Positions 33,113 through 40,784 of a stretch of DNA of 64,000 nucleotides are shown here, piece by piece. Every line of letters begins with the position of its first letter. Position 1 is the first letter of the stretch. Position numbers and translations under genes: made by a program. This stretch comes from Pseudomonas poae. GTDB lineage: Bacteria; Pseudomonadota; Gammaproteobacteria; Pseudomonadales; Pseudomonadaceae. Location of the stretch: contig CP110972.1 of NCBI GenBank assembly GCA_028869255.1, positions 6,672,001 to 6,736,000 of the forward strand, written 5' to 3'. The notes beneath the pieces were generated by a model that did not search any database, was not told the DNA's origin, and saw only the letters and a list, made by a program, of their open reading frames with translations.

Positions 33113-34098
33113 GCCCGACCTCCAATGTAGGCCGAAACTACATCGATCCGGTTATGCCCGAGTTCAAGGCTGATCTGTTGGCGCGCCTGCTGATCAAGGT
33201 CGCGGTCAATGCGATAGCAGTGGCCACCATTGATCGGGGCGGCGTGGCCCGTGAGCTGCTCGTAACGCTCGCAGGCGTAGGCCGCTCGCAGTTCATGAAA
33301 ACCCTTCAGCCCTTGTTCATGCAGCGTTTCTCGGGCGGGGAGCACGGTCTGTTGCAGGAACGCGGCGTAGCTTTCGTCTCGGGCCAGCAAGTTGCGGCTG
33401 CCGGTCGGCGACGCATGACGAGCCAACTGCAGAGCCGCCTTCACCTCTTCATTAGCCGCGATCCATCGCGGCGCTGAAGCCCCTGAGCGGCCGCCTTTGG
33501 TGCCGTCCTGGATGTTGATGCGCCCTAAGTGTTCGGCTTCGCATTGCAATCGTGGCAGGTCAGCCAAGATCACCTCGCGCAGGCGCATGCCAGTTGCTCG
33601 GGCCAGCAGGACAATCGCGGCCACCCGCTCATGGTGCTGTTCGCCAAGCACCTCAAGCACTCGTTGCACCTGTTGACGGTCTTGGCCATCCGGTGCGCGG
33701 GTGCGTACGTTCGAGCGCTTCTGTCCCAACGCCTGACTCGGGCTGGCGATCCTCACGTCCTGATCACCGCGCAGCGCCGCGAGGGTGCGGTTGACGCTGC
33801 TCAGGCGGTTCTGCGCGGTAGCGATGCAGAGTTCACCTTGCTGGATCTGCTGGCGCAGGTAAGCGGCGTAGTCTTGCAGCGTCTGTCGATCGATCTGGCG
33901 CGCATCGTTGTAACCGGGGCCGTCCTCTGATCGACACCAACGCACAAACGCCTGCCAGCGATCACTATGCGCTTTGACCGTGGCGAAGTGGCCGCCGGCA
34001 AACAAATCCTTGAGCGCTTGTGGGCCGGCGTAGCTCAGCTGGCGGCCATAGCCAAAGTTGCGACCATCACGCCGACCGACCAGAGCCATCGTCATCAC
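33109..34098 (-). CDS. Tyrosine recombinase (integrase-domain protein)
   Basis: A 329-residue tyrosine recombinase with all five catalytic positions: Arg in ATGMRLREV, Lys in DGTKGGRSG, HxxR in FHELRAAYA, His in LELGHNRIDV and the nucleophile Tyr in VSAYIGG near the end. The N-terminal SAM-like core-binding domain spans about 10-110. Several starts lie together (GTG 34098, ATG 34095 and 34089); MALVGRRDGRNFGYG from 34089 is the family-like beginning. It forms a module with the two upstream genes (34067 and 34410) and the small gene downstream. It is unrelated to the P4-type integrase at 47703. Confidence 0.85.
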   Translation of the reverse strand: MMTMALVGRRDGRNFGYGRQLSYAGPQALKDLFAGGHFATVKAHSDRWQAFVRWCRSEDGPGYNDARQIDRQTLQDYAAYLRQQIQQGELCIATAQNRLSSVNRTLAALRGDQDVRIASPSQALGQKRSNVRTRAPDGQDRQQVQRVLEVLGEQHHERVAAIVLLARATGMRLREVILADLPRLQCEAEHLGRINIQDGTKGGRSGASAPRWIAANEEVKAALQLARHASPTGSRNLLARDESYAAFLQQTVLPARETLHEQGLKGFHELRAAYACERYEQLTGHAAPINGGHCYRIDRDLDQQARQQISLELGHNRIDVVSAYIGGRA

Positions 34099-34426
34099 CG
34101 TTTTCGTTTGTTTGCAGAAAGAGCAGCAAGGCTTTCCAGTGGGGGCTGAGTCTGTCCACCTGCTGCCAGCGTGTCGGGCGGATCAGGAGGGCGTTCTTCT
34201 GATGTTGCAGCAGTGCCCCTTCCTCACGCAGTTGCTCGATCAGCAGGGCGAGGTTGGCAGGCTCAAATGGTGGTGTGGCGACAGCGGCGACACCGGCGAC
34301 AACCCGCGTCGTTTCTGGCCTGGCGCGTGGCGACAGGGTGGCGACAGCTGCGGCGACACGCCGCGATTCTGGCTGCGGTTGATGTTGCGCCTGGTAGCGG
34401 CGCACCGCGTCATTGAGGCGAAACAT
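34067..34426 (-). CDS. Hypothetical small protein of the recombinase module
   Basis: A 119-residue protein with an Ala/Val-rich repeat-like stretch (VAAAVATL, VVAGVAAVATP) that reflects repeats of GGCGACA in the DNA, followed by a predicted helical domain (LALLIEQLREEGALLQHQK). Its start overlaps the DUF3987 stop and its end overlaps the integrase start, so it sits in a tight operon. Unknown role. A relic of a similar gene is seen at 47597-47641. Confidence 0.55.
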   Translation of the reverse strand: MFRLNDAVRRYQAQHQPQPESRRVAAAVATLSPRARPETTRVVAGVAAVATPPFEPANLALLIEQLREEGALLQHQKNALLIRPTRWQQVDRLSPHWKALLLFLQTNENGDDDGSGRSA

Positions 34427-35810
34427 GGCGGACCTCGAAAGTTTTTCCGTCGCGGCTGCTCAGCCAGCGATGAGTGATCAGTACGACCAATAAAGAGGCG
34501 GTATGGTCAGCGCTCTTGCGGGCAAAACGAGGGCCGTTGCGATTGACGTCGCGGATGGTGAAGTGGGTCCAGCCTTTCTGCACCAGCCAGCGCAGCAGCC
34601 GATCTGCTTCCTCGCGTCGGCTATTGACCGGCTCCTGTTCGGTCAGGCGCTGAATCTCGGCCAGGTAGTAATCCATCAACGTGGAGGCGCGCTGGATGTG
34701 TGCTTCGTCCAAGGCACTGGCCTCTTCAACCATGGCCAGTACACCTGCGATGCGCAGCACATTCGCCGCCGCCTTGCTCGCGACAGGCTGGACGCCGGCC
34801 AGCTCGCCGAACTCGCCCGACTGGCACTCGATGGTGTCGTGAATATCGATCCAGGCCCGTCGGGCCCGGGGAGTCAGCTCCAGCGTGGTGGGATTGAGTG
34901 AGCCATCCTGGTGAAGCAACCAGGGCTTTTGCAGCAGGGCGCTGATCCGCTGCTGGTAGCGCTGGACTTTGGCATCCCGGCTCAAGTCGATCGCCCTATA
35001 GAGCCGCTGGCCGGCCAGGCGCTCGGGCCAACTGATCAGACAACGGCCCAGGATGCCTTGGCCATTGATCACCGGGTCTTTGAAAAGTTGGTTGGCCAGG
35101 TAGGGTTGCAGCATCAGATGCAGGCTGAGGCGGCGGTCATAGGCCCGCAGGCTTTCTCCGGCCATGGAGCGCGCCCGGTCGATCGGGCTGCCATCCCACA
35201 GCATCGACAAGGTGGTGATTGCCTTGAGCAGATTCTCTTTGCTCATGGTGCTGCTACCCAAGAATTGGCCACCTTCATCATTGAACAAACCCATGCTGGG
35301 CAAGCCATGGCACAGGCTTTTGACCAGGGCCTCGATGGTCGGTTCGGCAATGATCAGTCTTGGCGGTACCGGTTCGGACTGCTCACCGCCTTCCGCCTCC
35401 GCGTGTTTCTTTGCGGTTTTGGGCTTGGCCATGATGTTGCTGGCGGCGCGATAGGCTTTGAGCTTTTCCGCATACTGGGTCCACTGCTGTCGTTCCCAGT
35501 CGCGCGCCGCCTTCAGTGCCAGATGGTCCACCGCGCTTTTGCGATCCCCCGAGGACGCCACCGTCAGTAGGTAGAGGGACAGCGGATAGGTTCGACCGTC
35601 GAGTTGGGCATTGGCGTGGCCCTGGCTCACCAAGGCAGCGGTAGCCAGCACCGACTGTGCAGCCATGGCGCAGGGCACGCCAATCACCTCGGCCAGTCGC
35701 TCGACCGCAGGGCCCAACAGATCCCCGAGTGCTTCGACCGGGTAGGGCAGTGGCGCCTGCTGGCACTCCAGCAATGGTTGTGGGGGTTCGAACGCTTCGC
35801 ACAGTTGCAT
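34410..35810 (-). CDS. DUF3987 family protein (YfjI-like)
   Basis: A 466-residue protein with the DUF3987 pattern: VPCAMAAQSVLATAALVSQG early, YLLTVASSGDRKSAVDHLAL (a P-loop-like strand with SGDRKS), LFNDEGGQFLGSS in the middle and a C-terminal winged-helix-like part (LVQKGWTHFTIRDVNR). It is probably a helicase/primase-like ATPase found in P4-type islands and defence regions. I chose the ATG at 35810 because AGGAGA lies six bases before it; the frame extends to 35849 with a weaker site. First gene of the leftward recombinase module. Confidence 0.8.
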   Translation of the reverse strand: MQLCEAFEPPQPLLECQQAPLPYPVEALGDLLGPAVERLAEVIGVPCAMAAQSVLATAALVSQGHANAQLDGRTYPLSLYLLTVASSGDRKSAVDHLALKAARDWERQQWTQYAEKLKAYRAASNIMAKPKTAKKHAEAEGGEQSEPVPPRLIIAEPTIEALVKSLCHGLPSMGLFNDEGGQFLGSSTMSKENLLKAITTLSMLWDGSPIDRARSMAGESLRAYDRRLSLHLMLQPYLANQLFKDPVINGQGILGRCLISWPERLAGQRLYRAIDLSRDAKVQRYQQRISALLQKPWLLHQDGSLNPTTLELTPRARRAWIDIHDTIECQSGEFGELAGVQPVASKAAANVLRIAGVLAMVEEASALDEAHIQRASTLMDYYLAEIQRLTEQEPVNSRREEADRLLRWLVQKGWTHFTIRDVNRNGPRFARKSADHTASLLVVLITHRWLSSRDGKTFEVRHVSPQ

Positions 35811-36231
35811 CGAAATTCTCCTGAGATTATCGACTTCGTCCTCACTCATCCCGCCACGGTTGTTGAGTGTTATCAGGGATCAAGGCCCCTGCGACCTGTG
35901 AGGTTTGTCCACTAACGCGGGACTGGCGGCTCTTTACGACCGAGAGCTTGGGCATCTCATGATCTGGCCTCCTGAACACCGATAGCGGTGGGCGGGTGGA
36001 GGCTGCACTGGCTGACGAGACCGGTGCCGCGAGATCCTGAGTCAGGTGAAGGCAGTGAGGCGATGACCGGGGCATGCCTGACTGTCAGTCAGGTGCAGTC
36101 CATTTCATGGGCTGCGGCACCATCATCGGCATCGCTGTGGCGAGTGAGCATTCGGCGTTTGTCACGCCGATTGTCACGAGGGGGGAAGCCGCAAAGCCCC
36201 ATGCGAGCAGGGCTGCAGCAGTGTGAGATTC

Positions 36232-36262
36232 GCCCGTCTCTTTAGGGGGCAAAGAGACGGGC
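36232..36262. other. Perfect 12-base stem hairpin
   Basis: GCCCGTCTCTTT and its exact complement around a seven-base AGGGGGC loop. It could be a terminator for leftward reads, an attenuator or an RNA structure in the leader of the DUF3987 module. P4-type islands often carry regulatory RNA here, but I see nothing specific. Confidence 0.45.
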
Positions 36263-36624
36263 AACAGGTTGGCGCAAGAAATGGCCAAGCGGATAAGTTG
36301 CTGCAGAACAGCCAGGAGGGGGCATGAGTTGCCGCAGTGGGCATTCTGGAGGAAGTGGCATCCATCACATCGCTGTGACCGTGCGAGCCGCCGGACGCTA
36401 ATCGCACTTGGGGAGAACCACCACGATGTGGCGTAGCCTCAAAGGTTCTGGCTACCTGGGTGCTGTCGAGGACAGCGCTGGTACGGTTCTGGTTTAGCGC
36501 TCGTTCTGCTTGCGGTCAACCGGATTTTGGGGGCGAATCTTGCGCCAATCGGTAGCGCTGGAAGACCTTGGAGGCCGGTGGCTTTCCATAGCCGGGTGGT
36601 CGTTCGTCGGTTTTTAATGTGAGC

Positions 36625-36710
36625 CTGCGTCATTGCATGGACTTGACCACCCATGTGCATCGTCACTGACCAGTCAATTGCATTCGTGCTGATCAACCGT
36701 TTGCATTCGA
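36625..36710. repeat. Left inverted repeat with TGGTCA/TGCA subrepeats
   Basis: Complement of an 86-base sequence that matches 47410-47496 at about three-quarters of positions by eye. It includes TGCAAACGG, CTGGTCAGTG, GGTGGTCAAGT and ACGCAG blocks. The repeated TGGTCA units about 22 bases apart resemble ends of IS21-family elements. No transposase gene lies nearby. Confidence 0.6.
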
Positions 36711-37216
36711 TTTGACCAGCACACGCCGTAGTGACGACCGGCGGAGAACGGCCAGGAGCTGACACTCACCAAGGCCTGCTTCGGACTCGTGTTACCGGTG
36801 TTGGATGCCGTGTGACCAGGCGTAGATCACCCCGGATGCTCGCCTTGCTACACAACAATAGGTGGGCGCAGATGGGCGTCGAGGGTCAAGCCGAAGTTGA
36901 ACTGCCCAGTGGACTACTCTCGAAACAGCCACGGGATGCCAAAATGCATATCGCGTAGTTGTGCTCCTGCCAACATGCAATTAAATCTCTAGGCCATAGC
37001 TTGATGATGTCGCACGTGCTCCGTGAGCTTTCTAACGCGGCAGAGTGCACAAGACATCGGTTGCCGGCAATGCCGACACACCCTTAGCATCCTGACCCAG
37101 TTATTCCACTCGATGTGTACTGCTATATCGTTTGATCACATGATAAAGTCCGCCTCCAGGCCTCGGACGATCGTTGTAGATCACTCGCCAGGACGGACAA
37201 CGGAAGGGCAAGGAAG

Positions 37217-38839
37217 ATGAATGAAAACCAGGCAGTGCAGCGTATCCATGCCTACCTGACTCATGAGCTCGGATACCCCACCGAACTGATTCAACGGGAA
37301 TACAAGACCAGTCGTAACGCGCGCTTGGACTTGGTCGTGATGCTGGACGGTCGCATTCGGATCGTCTGTGAGGCCAAGCGCCTCGACAAACTGCCTCGGG
37401 ACTCCAGGCTACTTCCATTCGACGCCCTGATCCGCCAGATCCAGTTCGCGGCAATCGAAGTTGGGGCGCGTTTCTTCCTGGTGTCCGATGGCCAGCAGAT
37501 GCTCTGGTTCGAGACTGACGAATCGGGCCGGCCCTTGCAGCTAGCGACGCCGAAGACCTATCGAGACATGGTCTATGGAGGCTCCGACAGTCAGTCCCGC
37601 GCCAGTCAGGTAGCGGGAGTCAGACGCACTTTGCGCAACATACTGGAGCTCTCGCGCCAGCAACGGTGGTCGCCCGAAGCCTTAGCCCTCATCTTCTATG
37701 CGCACCTGCAGCGGCGACGCGGCCGCGAGATGTTCTGCAATTTGCTGGTCGGTGGTTCCGATTCCGAGGCGGCGCTCGCCGCGACCCGGTCGGAATGGCC
37801 GGATGCATTGGACACTGGTTTCGAAGAGACGCTTGCCTTCGTCGCCAGACAGGACCTAACCTCGCCGCGTACCTACGAAGAAGCACTCGACCTGCTCAAT
37901 GCCTCAGCGCTGGACAAACTCGCGCCCGCCGACGCTCTGCCGCTGCTCGACGAGATCCTGAGCCGCTATCCCAAGTCATCGGGAGCCACCCGATTGCCGC
38001 GCTGGACAGCGGATTTGCTTGTGCGTCTCGCAGACATCGAGCCCGGCGACCGGGTGCTCGATCTTCATTGTGGCCTAGGCAACCTATCAGCAGCTGTGCG
38101 CTTAGCGGGAACCACACCGCCCTCGCACATGGTCCTGTTTGCTCGCCATGCGACTGATGCCATGTGGGCCTGCGTGCAGCAGTTGGTGTTCGGTGCCGAC
38201 CAACCATCGATCTCGATCGGCGATCCGCTCAAGTCCACGCGACCTACGCACCGGCAGGACGGTCTAGCCGACCGCATCCTCATAGCGCCGCCCTTTGGGC
38301 TGACCGTCCGGCACGAGCGACTCAGCGACCGACAAGGCGGTGTGCAGTCGAGCGCGGAGGCTTATATTCACCTTGCGCTAAAGCGCCTGTCTCCAACGGG
38401 CCGGATCGTCGCGCTGCTACCGAACGGTCCACTGGGCAATCCTGACAGGTCTCAGCTGCAGGAACTCCTGCGGCGTAATGGGCTGCAGGCCGTGATTGAC
38501 GTCGGCACCTTCCAGCCCGATTCGGCCGTGGCAGCGAGTATCGTCGTGCTCGACAAATCCGCGGGCTCAAGGGAAGTCCTTTTCTTCGCAAAAGCCCAGA
38601 GTCGCCAGCACCAGGACAGCTTCGACTGCACGTCATTACCTGGGCTACCCCATGTCTTGGAGCGATTCAGGTCGTGGATGCAGAATAATGATGTCGGGGA
38701 CGACGACCTCGGCCTGACCGCGACGGCGACACCTGCGCAAGGCGTGCTGAGCGCCGGCCCTTATCTTGCGCGCCAAGCGCAACGGCAGCTTCCCTTGCCT
38801 CCTTCAAGCATCATTCGCTGGAAAGTCTTGCTCTCGTGA
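37217..38839 (+). CDS. HsdR_N-like nuclease fused to an N6-methylase-like domain
   Basis: A 540-residue fusion. The N-terminus resembles the type I HsdR N-terminal nuclease: RLDLVVMLDG then RIVCEAKRL (about 36-58), giving Asp...Glu-x-Lys. The middle and C-terminal parts resemble an N-6 adenine methylase: motif I VLDLHCGLGNLSAAV (about 279-293) and motif IV as IAPPFGL (about 355-361), where the essential Asn of NPPF is Ala. The methylase is therefore probably inactive and may serve for DNA or SAM binding. The start at 37217 is preceded by AAGGAAG. Its stop overlaps the next gene's GTG start, so translation is coupled. The residue change could also be an alignment shift; checking is needed. Confidence 0.7.
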   Translation: MNENQAVQRIHAYLTHELGYPTELIQREYKTSRNARLDLVVMLDGRIRIVCEAKRLDKLPRDSRLLPFDALIRQIQFAAIEVGARFFLVSDGQQMLWFETDESGRPLQLATPKTYRDMVYGGSDSQSRASQVAGVRRTLRNILELSRQQRWSPEALALIFYAHLQRRRGREMFCNLLVGGSDSEAALAATRSEWPDALDTGFEETLAFVARQDLTSPRTYEEALDLLNASALDKLAPADALPLLDEILSRYPKSSGATRLPRWTADLLVRLADIEPGDRVLDLHCGLGNLSAAVRLAGTTPPSHMVLFARHATDAMWACVQQLVFGADQPSISIGDPLKSTRPTHRQDGLADRILIAPPFGLTVRHERLSDRQGGVQSSAEAYIHLALKRLSPTGRIVALLPNGPLGNPDRSQLQELLRRNGLQAVIDVGTFQPDSAVAASIVVLDKSAGSREVLFFAKAQSRQHQDSFDCTSLPGLPHVLERFRSWMQNNDVGDDDLGLTATATPAQGVLSAGPYLARQAQRQLPLPPSSIIRWKVLLS

Positions 38840-39378
38840 CGAAAGGCGGCGCCATCCGACGCTCGAAGGACGCCGGCGATGTCGTGTTCATTGGGCCAGG
38901 CGCGATACGTCCGTTGGAGATACAGCTGGACCCGCTAGATCGAGCAGACGACGTCGAGGTGCAGCAATACCCCAAGGCGGTCGCCAACGAAGGCGACATC
39001 GTAATGAACGGGCTGAGCACCTATTTAGGTGCCGCTGCGCTCATCGAGAGTGGCCGGTTTCCCATCAACCGGCACATCTTCCGCATTCGCGTGCACAACG
39101 CACTCGTGCTGCCAGAGTACCTCGCGATCGCGATCAACAGTCGTTATGTGCATGAGGCCTTGATTGCGGGCGCCGGCGGGAGCGTAATGACGATGCTGAG
39201 GTTAGAGGCCTTAAAACAGGTTTTGATCCCCGTGCCTCCTCAGATGATCCAGGCCGAGATTGTCCGGCGAGTCGCCCTCGCAAAGGAGGAGCGCGACGTT
39301 GTCGAAAGGTCGCTCCAGCAGAAAGAGCAGGCGCTCTCGGTCCTGGTGCGTGATCTCGACCTTGGAGAGACGGTATGA
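38836..39378 (+). CDS. Single-domain HsdS-like specificity protein
   Basis: A 180-residue protein with one type I-like target-recognition domain: GDIVMNGLSTYLGAAALIES (a region where HsdS proteins have the turn before the DNA-contact loop) and HIFRIRVHNALVLPEYLAIA, followed by VLIPVPPQMIQAEIVRRV and a coiled coil (VERSLQQKEQALSVLV). An HsdS normally has two such domains; a half-subunit may dimerise. The start is GTG at 38836, overlapping the previous stop (GTGA), and the ATG of the next gene overlaps its stop (ATGA). It probably gives DNA sequence specificity to the preceding fusion. Confidence 0.75.
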   Translation: MTKGGAIRRSKDAGDVVFIGPGAIRPLEIQLDPLDRADDVEVQQYPKAVANEGDIVMNGLSTYLGAAALIESGRFPINRHIFRIRVHNALVLPEYLAIAINSRYVHEALIAGAGGSVMTMLRLEALKQVLIPVPPQMIQAEIVRRVALAKEERDVVERSLQQKEQALSVLVRDLDLGETV

Positions 39379-40550
39379 AGTACCCCGTTCATGTCAGCGG
39401 CAGGGTGCTAGAGCGGACGCTCGATACTGTGCTCGAACTCTTGGGCAGCTCGCAACACCTGCTGTTCGCCGCCATGGACCGGTTGACAGTTGGCACGCCT
39501 TCGCACGTCGTCGCGCCGACCGGTCCCGCCGAATTCGGCAGGAAGAGAAACGAGATTGCGAGGATCTTCCAATCGCCGATGATGCTGCGGGGCCTAGCGA
39601 TAGCGCTGCAACTGTTCGAGGAGGTCTACCGCGACGTCGACGAGCAAGGCGGCGTTCCGGGCTACCGGCCGCAAGATCTGCTGGATCGGCTGCGTATCGA
39701 GACCGAACAACCCGACGAGACAATCTCGCTTTCTACGGACATGCGTTGGATCGTGGAGTGGCCTGTTAGCTTGCCTGCTAATGGACCGGAGGCGCGCATG
39801 AGCTGCGAGTGGCTCGCTCGTCCCTGGGGCGCTGTCGTGCCGCCTTACGTCGTTAACTACCTCTCAAGCGCCGCGACGGCGCGACGGCAGAAGCGCAACG
39901 ACGCTGCCGTGGCGCTGCTATCGATTGCGGCCGAGGCGACGCTGCGCGACGTCCTTTCGAGCCACGGCTATTCCTTCACGCACGGTGCGGTATCAAAGGA
40001 CGTCTACGCCTACAGCCGCGCGCAGGTCACCGCGGACGCCGCAACGGGCACCTACATCGTGAAGTTCCACGACCCGATGCCATTAGGCGTCACCGATTTC
40101 AGCGACTCGTTTGCCGATGCACCGGTAGAGATAAAGCTGAAACGCGTGCTGAAGAACATTAGCGGAACGCGCGTCGATCTCAACATCGTCGCGCCGAATC
40201 CACTCCACGAGCACTGGACAACCGCGACGGTGGAAACGGCCGGAGTTCCAACCGTTGGCGGCCTCGGCGTAGCGCTGGAGATCGCCCGGAACCAGCTAGC
40301 CTGCGTCACGGCGGAAGACCTCGCCCTGGATTTCGACGAAGTGCTGCAGGCGGTCCGGAACAACCTAGTGCACCTGTCGGGCGCGGCGCTCGATACACCG
40401 CTTCCGCGCTTCGACGTCCTCCAGAGCGGCTTCGCCTTGCGGGATTTCCTATTGAACGACCTGCTGGTGCAGGATTTTGTCGCCGCCATCTCCAGGTTTG
40501 TCACGACCCAATACGTCAAGCTTCGTCACTCCGGGACGCTCTACACCTGA
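39375..40550 (+). CDS. Unknown 391-residue protein with HEPN-like RX4H motif
   Basis: I do not recognise the whole protein. A C-terminal helical part contains VLQAVRNNLVHLSG, in which Arg328 and His333 form the RX4H arrangement of HEPN ribonucleases. An earlier helix, AVALLSIAAEATLRDVL (about 180-196), resembles the first helix of HEPN domains. The N-terminal 150 residues are mixed. The gene is coupled to the half-HsdS by an ATGA overlap, so it belongs to the same unit. RNA cleavage, perhaps as an abortive-infection toxin controlled by the other two proteins, is an inference. No transmembrane segment. Confidence 0.6.
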   Translation: MKYPVHVSGRVLERTLDTVLELLGSSQHLLFAAMDRLTVGTPSHVVAPTGPAEFGRKRNEIARIFQSPMMLRGLAIALQLFEEVYRDVDEQGGVPGYRPQDLLDRLRIETEQPDETISLSTDMRWIVEWPVSLPANGPEARMSCEWLARPWGAVVPPYVVNYLSSAATARRQKRNDAAVALLSIAAEATLRDVLSSHGYSFTHGAVSKDVYAYSRAQVTADAATGTYIVKFHDPMPLGVTDFSDSFADAPVEIKLKRVLKNISGTRVDLNIVAPNPLHEHWTTATVETAGVPTVGGLGVALEIARNQLACVTAEDLALDFDEVLQAVRNNLVHLSGAALDTPLPRFDVLQSGFALRDFLLNDLLVQDFVAAISRFVTTQYVKLRHSGTLYT

Positions 40551-40623
40551 GCTGCTCAGAGAACACGCCGTCGACGATGCTAGGGGCGATTCAAGGTGCC
40601 CGGCAGATGGTAACATTTTGCCG

Positions 40624-40646
40624 ATTTCCCCCAGCCTTGGGGAAAT
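40624..40646. promoter_or_regulatory. Inverted repeat ATTTCCCC/GGGGAAAT
   Basis: Perfect eight-base arms with a seven-base centre in the 235-base gap before the first DUF262 gene. It may be an operator or a weak terminator for the preceding three genes. No regulator gene is next to it. Confidence 0.4.
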
Positions 40647-40784
40647 TCGCGGCCCAGGGTTAGCACGGTTTCAATCGGTCTGCTAGCGAACAAGCTTTAG
40701 CTATTTAAGGGAGAGCTGCCTGGAACGGACGGCCATCTCAAATCACACGGTTTGCGTTATGCGGGAACTACCCAACGAGGTCCT

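Larger units (their letters stand above)
35811..37216. other. 1.4 kb without a convincing gene
   Basis: Several short frames exist (35842-36075, 36085-36288, 36439-36765, 36792-36980, all minus strand) but none shows a ribosome site plus a recognisable protein. It contains a perfect hairpin (36232-36262) and the left inverted repeat (36625-36710). It is the leader region of the leftward module and the promoter side of the rightward defence cluster. Confidence 0.5.

Noticed and set aside
35842..36075. Small gene upstream of and overlapping the DUF3987 gene
   Set aside because: No good ribosome site, and it is explained by an over-extended frame; a clear start for DUF3987 lies at 35810.
36085..36288. 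Possible Ash/Icd-like small protein of P4-type islands
   Set aside because: The position would fit, but I see no conserved motif and several competing short frames.
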